Shown: positions 5,023 through 5,393 of the stretch, in pieces
Position numbering within the stretch: the stretch's first letter is position 1
How the letters are laid out: the number at the start of each line of letters is the position of its first letter
Notes under the pieces: generated by a model
The model's database searches: none
What the model saw: only the letters and a program-made list of their open reading frames with translations
Told to the model about the DNA's origin: nothing
Made by a program: the position numbers and the translations under genes
Assembly (NCBI GenBank): GCA_002409725.1
Contig: DHOI01000137.1
Coordinates: forward strand, 1 to 5,393
Direction of reading: 5' to 3'
DNA length: 5,393 bases
DNA from: Christensenella sp. UBA5394
GTDB taxonomy: Bacteria; Bacillota; Clostridia; Christensenellales; CAG-138

Positions 5023-5379
5023 ATGGATTATCTTTGGGCGTTCCTCATCGGCGGCGGCATCTGCGTAATCGGCCAGCTGCTCATCAGCCTCACTAGGCTC
5101 ACTCCGGCCCGCATACTGGTAGTTTTCGTCACGGCAGGCGTGTTCCTCACGGCCCTAGGCCTCTATGAACCGCTGGTGGAGCTGGGGGGCGCAGGGGCTA
5201 CCGTGCCTCTCACGGGCTTCGGTTATTCCCTAGGCATGGGCGCGATCGAAGGGGCCATGGAAAGCGGTGTGATCGGCGCTTTCACCGGCGGCATGAAAGC
5301 CACCGCAGGCGGCGTATCCGCCGCCATCCTTTTCGGCTACCTCAACGCGCTGATCTTTACGCCGAAGACGAAAAAATAA
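5023..5379 (+). CDS. spoVAE: Stage V sporulation protein AE (SpoVAE/SpoVAEb)
   Basis: A 118-residue membrane protein of the SpoVAE (AEb) type, close to the usual length. It forms the membrane part of the SpoVA dipicolinate channel together with SpoVAC. Four hydrophobic segments can be drawn near 5-24, 30-50, 57-75 and 84-111, with a short basic tail (KTKK). The signature GGAGATVPLTGFGYSL (55-70) matches the GAGSIVPITGF segment of SpoVAC, and LIGGGICVIGQ (8-18) matches the other conserved piece. GGAGG lies 8 nt before the ATG. It is the last gene in view: only 14 nt of sequence follow its stop codon, so whether further operon genes or a terminator come next cannot be seen. Confidence 0.95.
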   Translation: MDYLWAFLIGGGICVIGQLLISLTRLTPARILVVFVTAGVFLTALGLYEPLVELGGAGATVPLTGFGYSLGMGAIEGAMESGVIGAFTGGMKATAGGVSAAILFGYLNALIFTPKTKK

Positions 5380-5393
5380 CGATATTCCTGCGC

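Overview
The window reads as a chromosomal segment from an endospore-forming, GC-rich member of the Firmicutes, most likely class Clostridia. The support is a compact spoVAC-spoVAD-spoVAE operon, strong AGGAGG-type ribosome binding sites before most genes, and a selenium-metabolism cluster of the kind common in anaerobic Clostridia. I cannot name a genus.

Layout. (1) Positions 70-1610, minus strand: a three-gene operon read right to left. It encodes a YedE-type membrane protein (probable selenium or sulfur-compound importer), a stand-alone TusA/YedF N-terminal-type sulfurtransferase with a CPEP motif, and a DUF3343 protein with a CGSC motif. A GC-rich hairpin lies just past the last stop codon. 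(2) Positions 1611-1918: an AT-rich divergent intergenic region with a plausible sigma-A-type promoter for each side, a 14-bp dyad, a 12-bp-period direct repeat overlapping the rightward -35, and two A8 tracts spaced 50 bp apart. (3) Positions 1919-3073, plus strand: a class V PLP-dependent enzyme of the cysteine desulfurase type, with Lys199 and Cys341 as predicted catalytic residues, closed by a strong intrinsic terminator at 3114-3151. (4) Positions 3217-5379, plus strand: a five-gene operon. Two tiny unrecognised genes (50 and 44 aa, overlapping by 8 bp) are followed by spoVAC, spoVAD and spoVAE.

How the parts may work together. In the selenium module, YedE would bring a selenium or sulfur species into the cell, the desulfurase would release S or Se from (seleno)cysteine, and the TusA-like and DUF3343 proteins would carry it as a persulfide or perselenide. 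The final acceptor is usually SelD (selenophosphate synthetase), which is not in this window, so the end use (selenocysteine, selenouridine or selenium-dependent molybdenum hydroxylase cofactor) cannot be decided here. The spoVA module encodes the inner-membrane machinery that moves dipicolinic acid into the forespore and releases it at germination. The two modules appear to be transcribed independently.

No RNA genes, CRISPR arrays, insertion sequences or prophage features were seen. The most open items are the two small genes leading the spoVA operon and the unusual TusA-plus-DUF3343 pairing without a YedF DsrE-like half.
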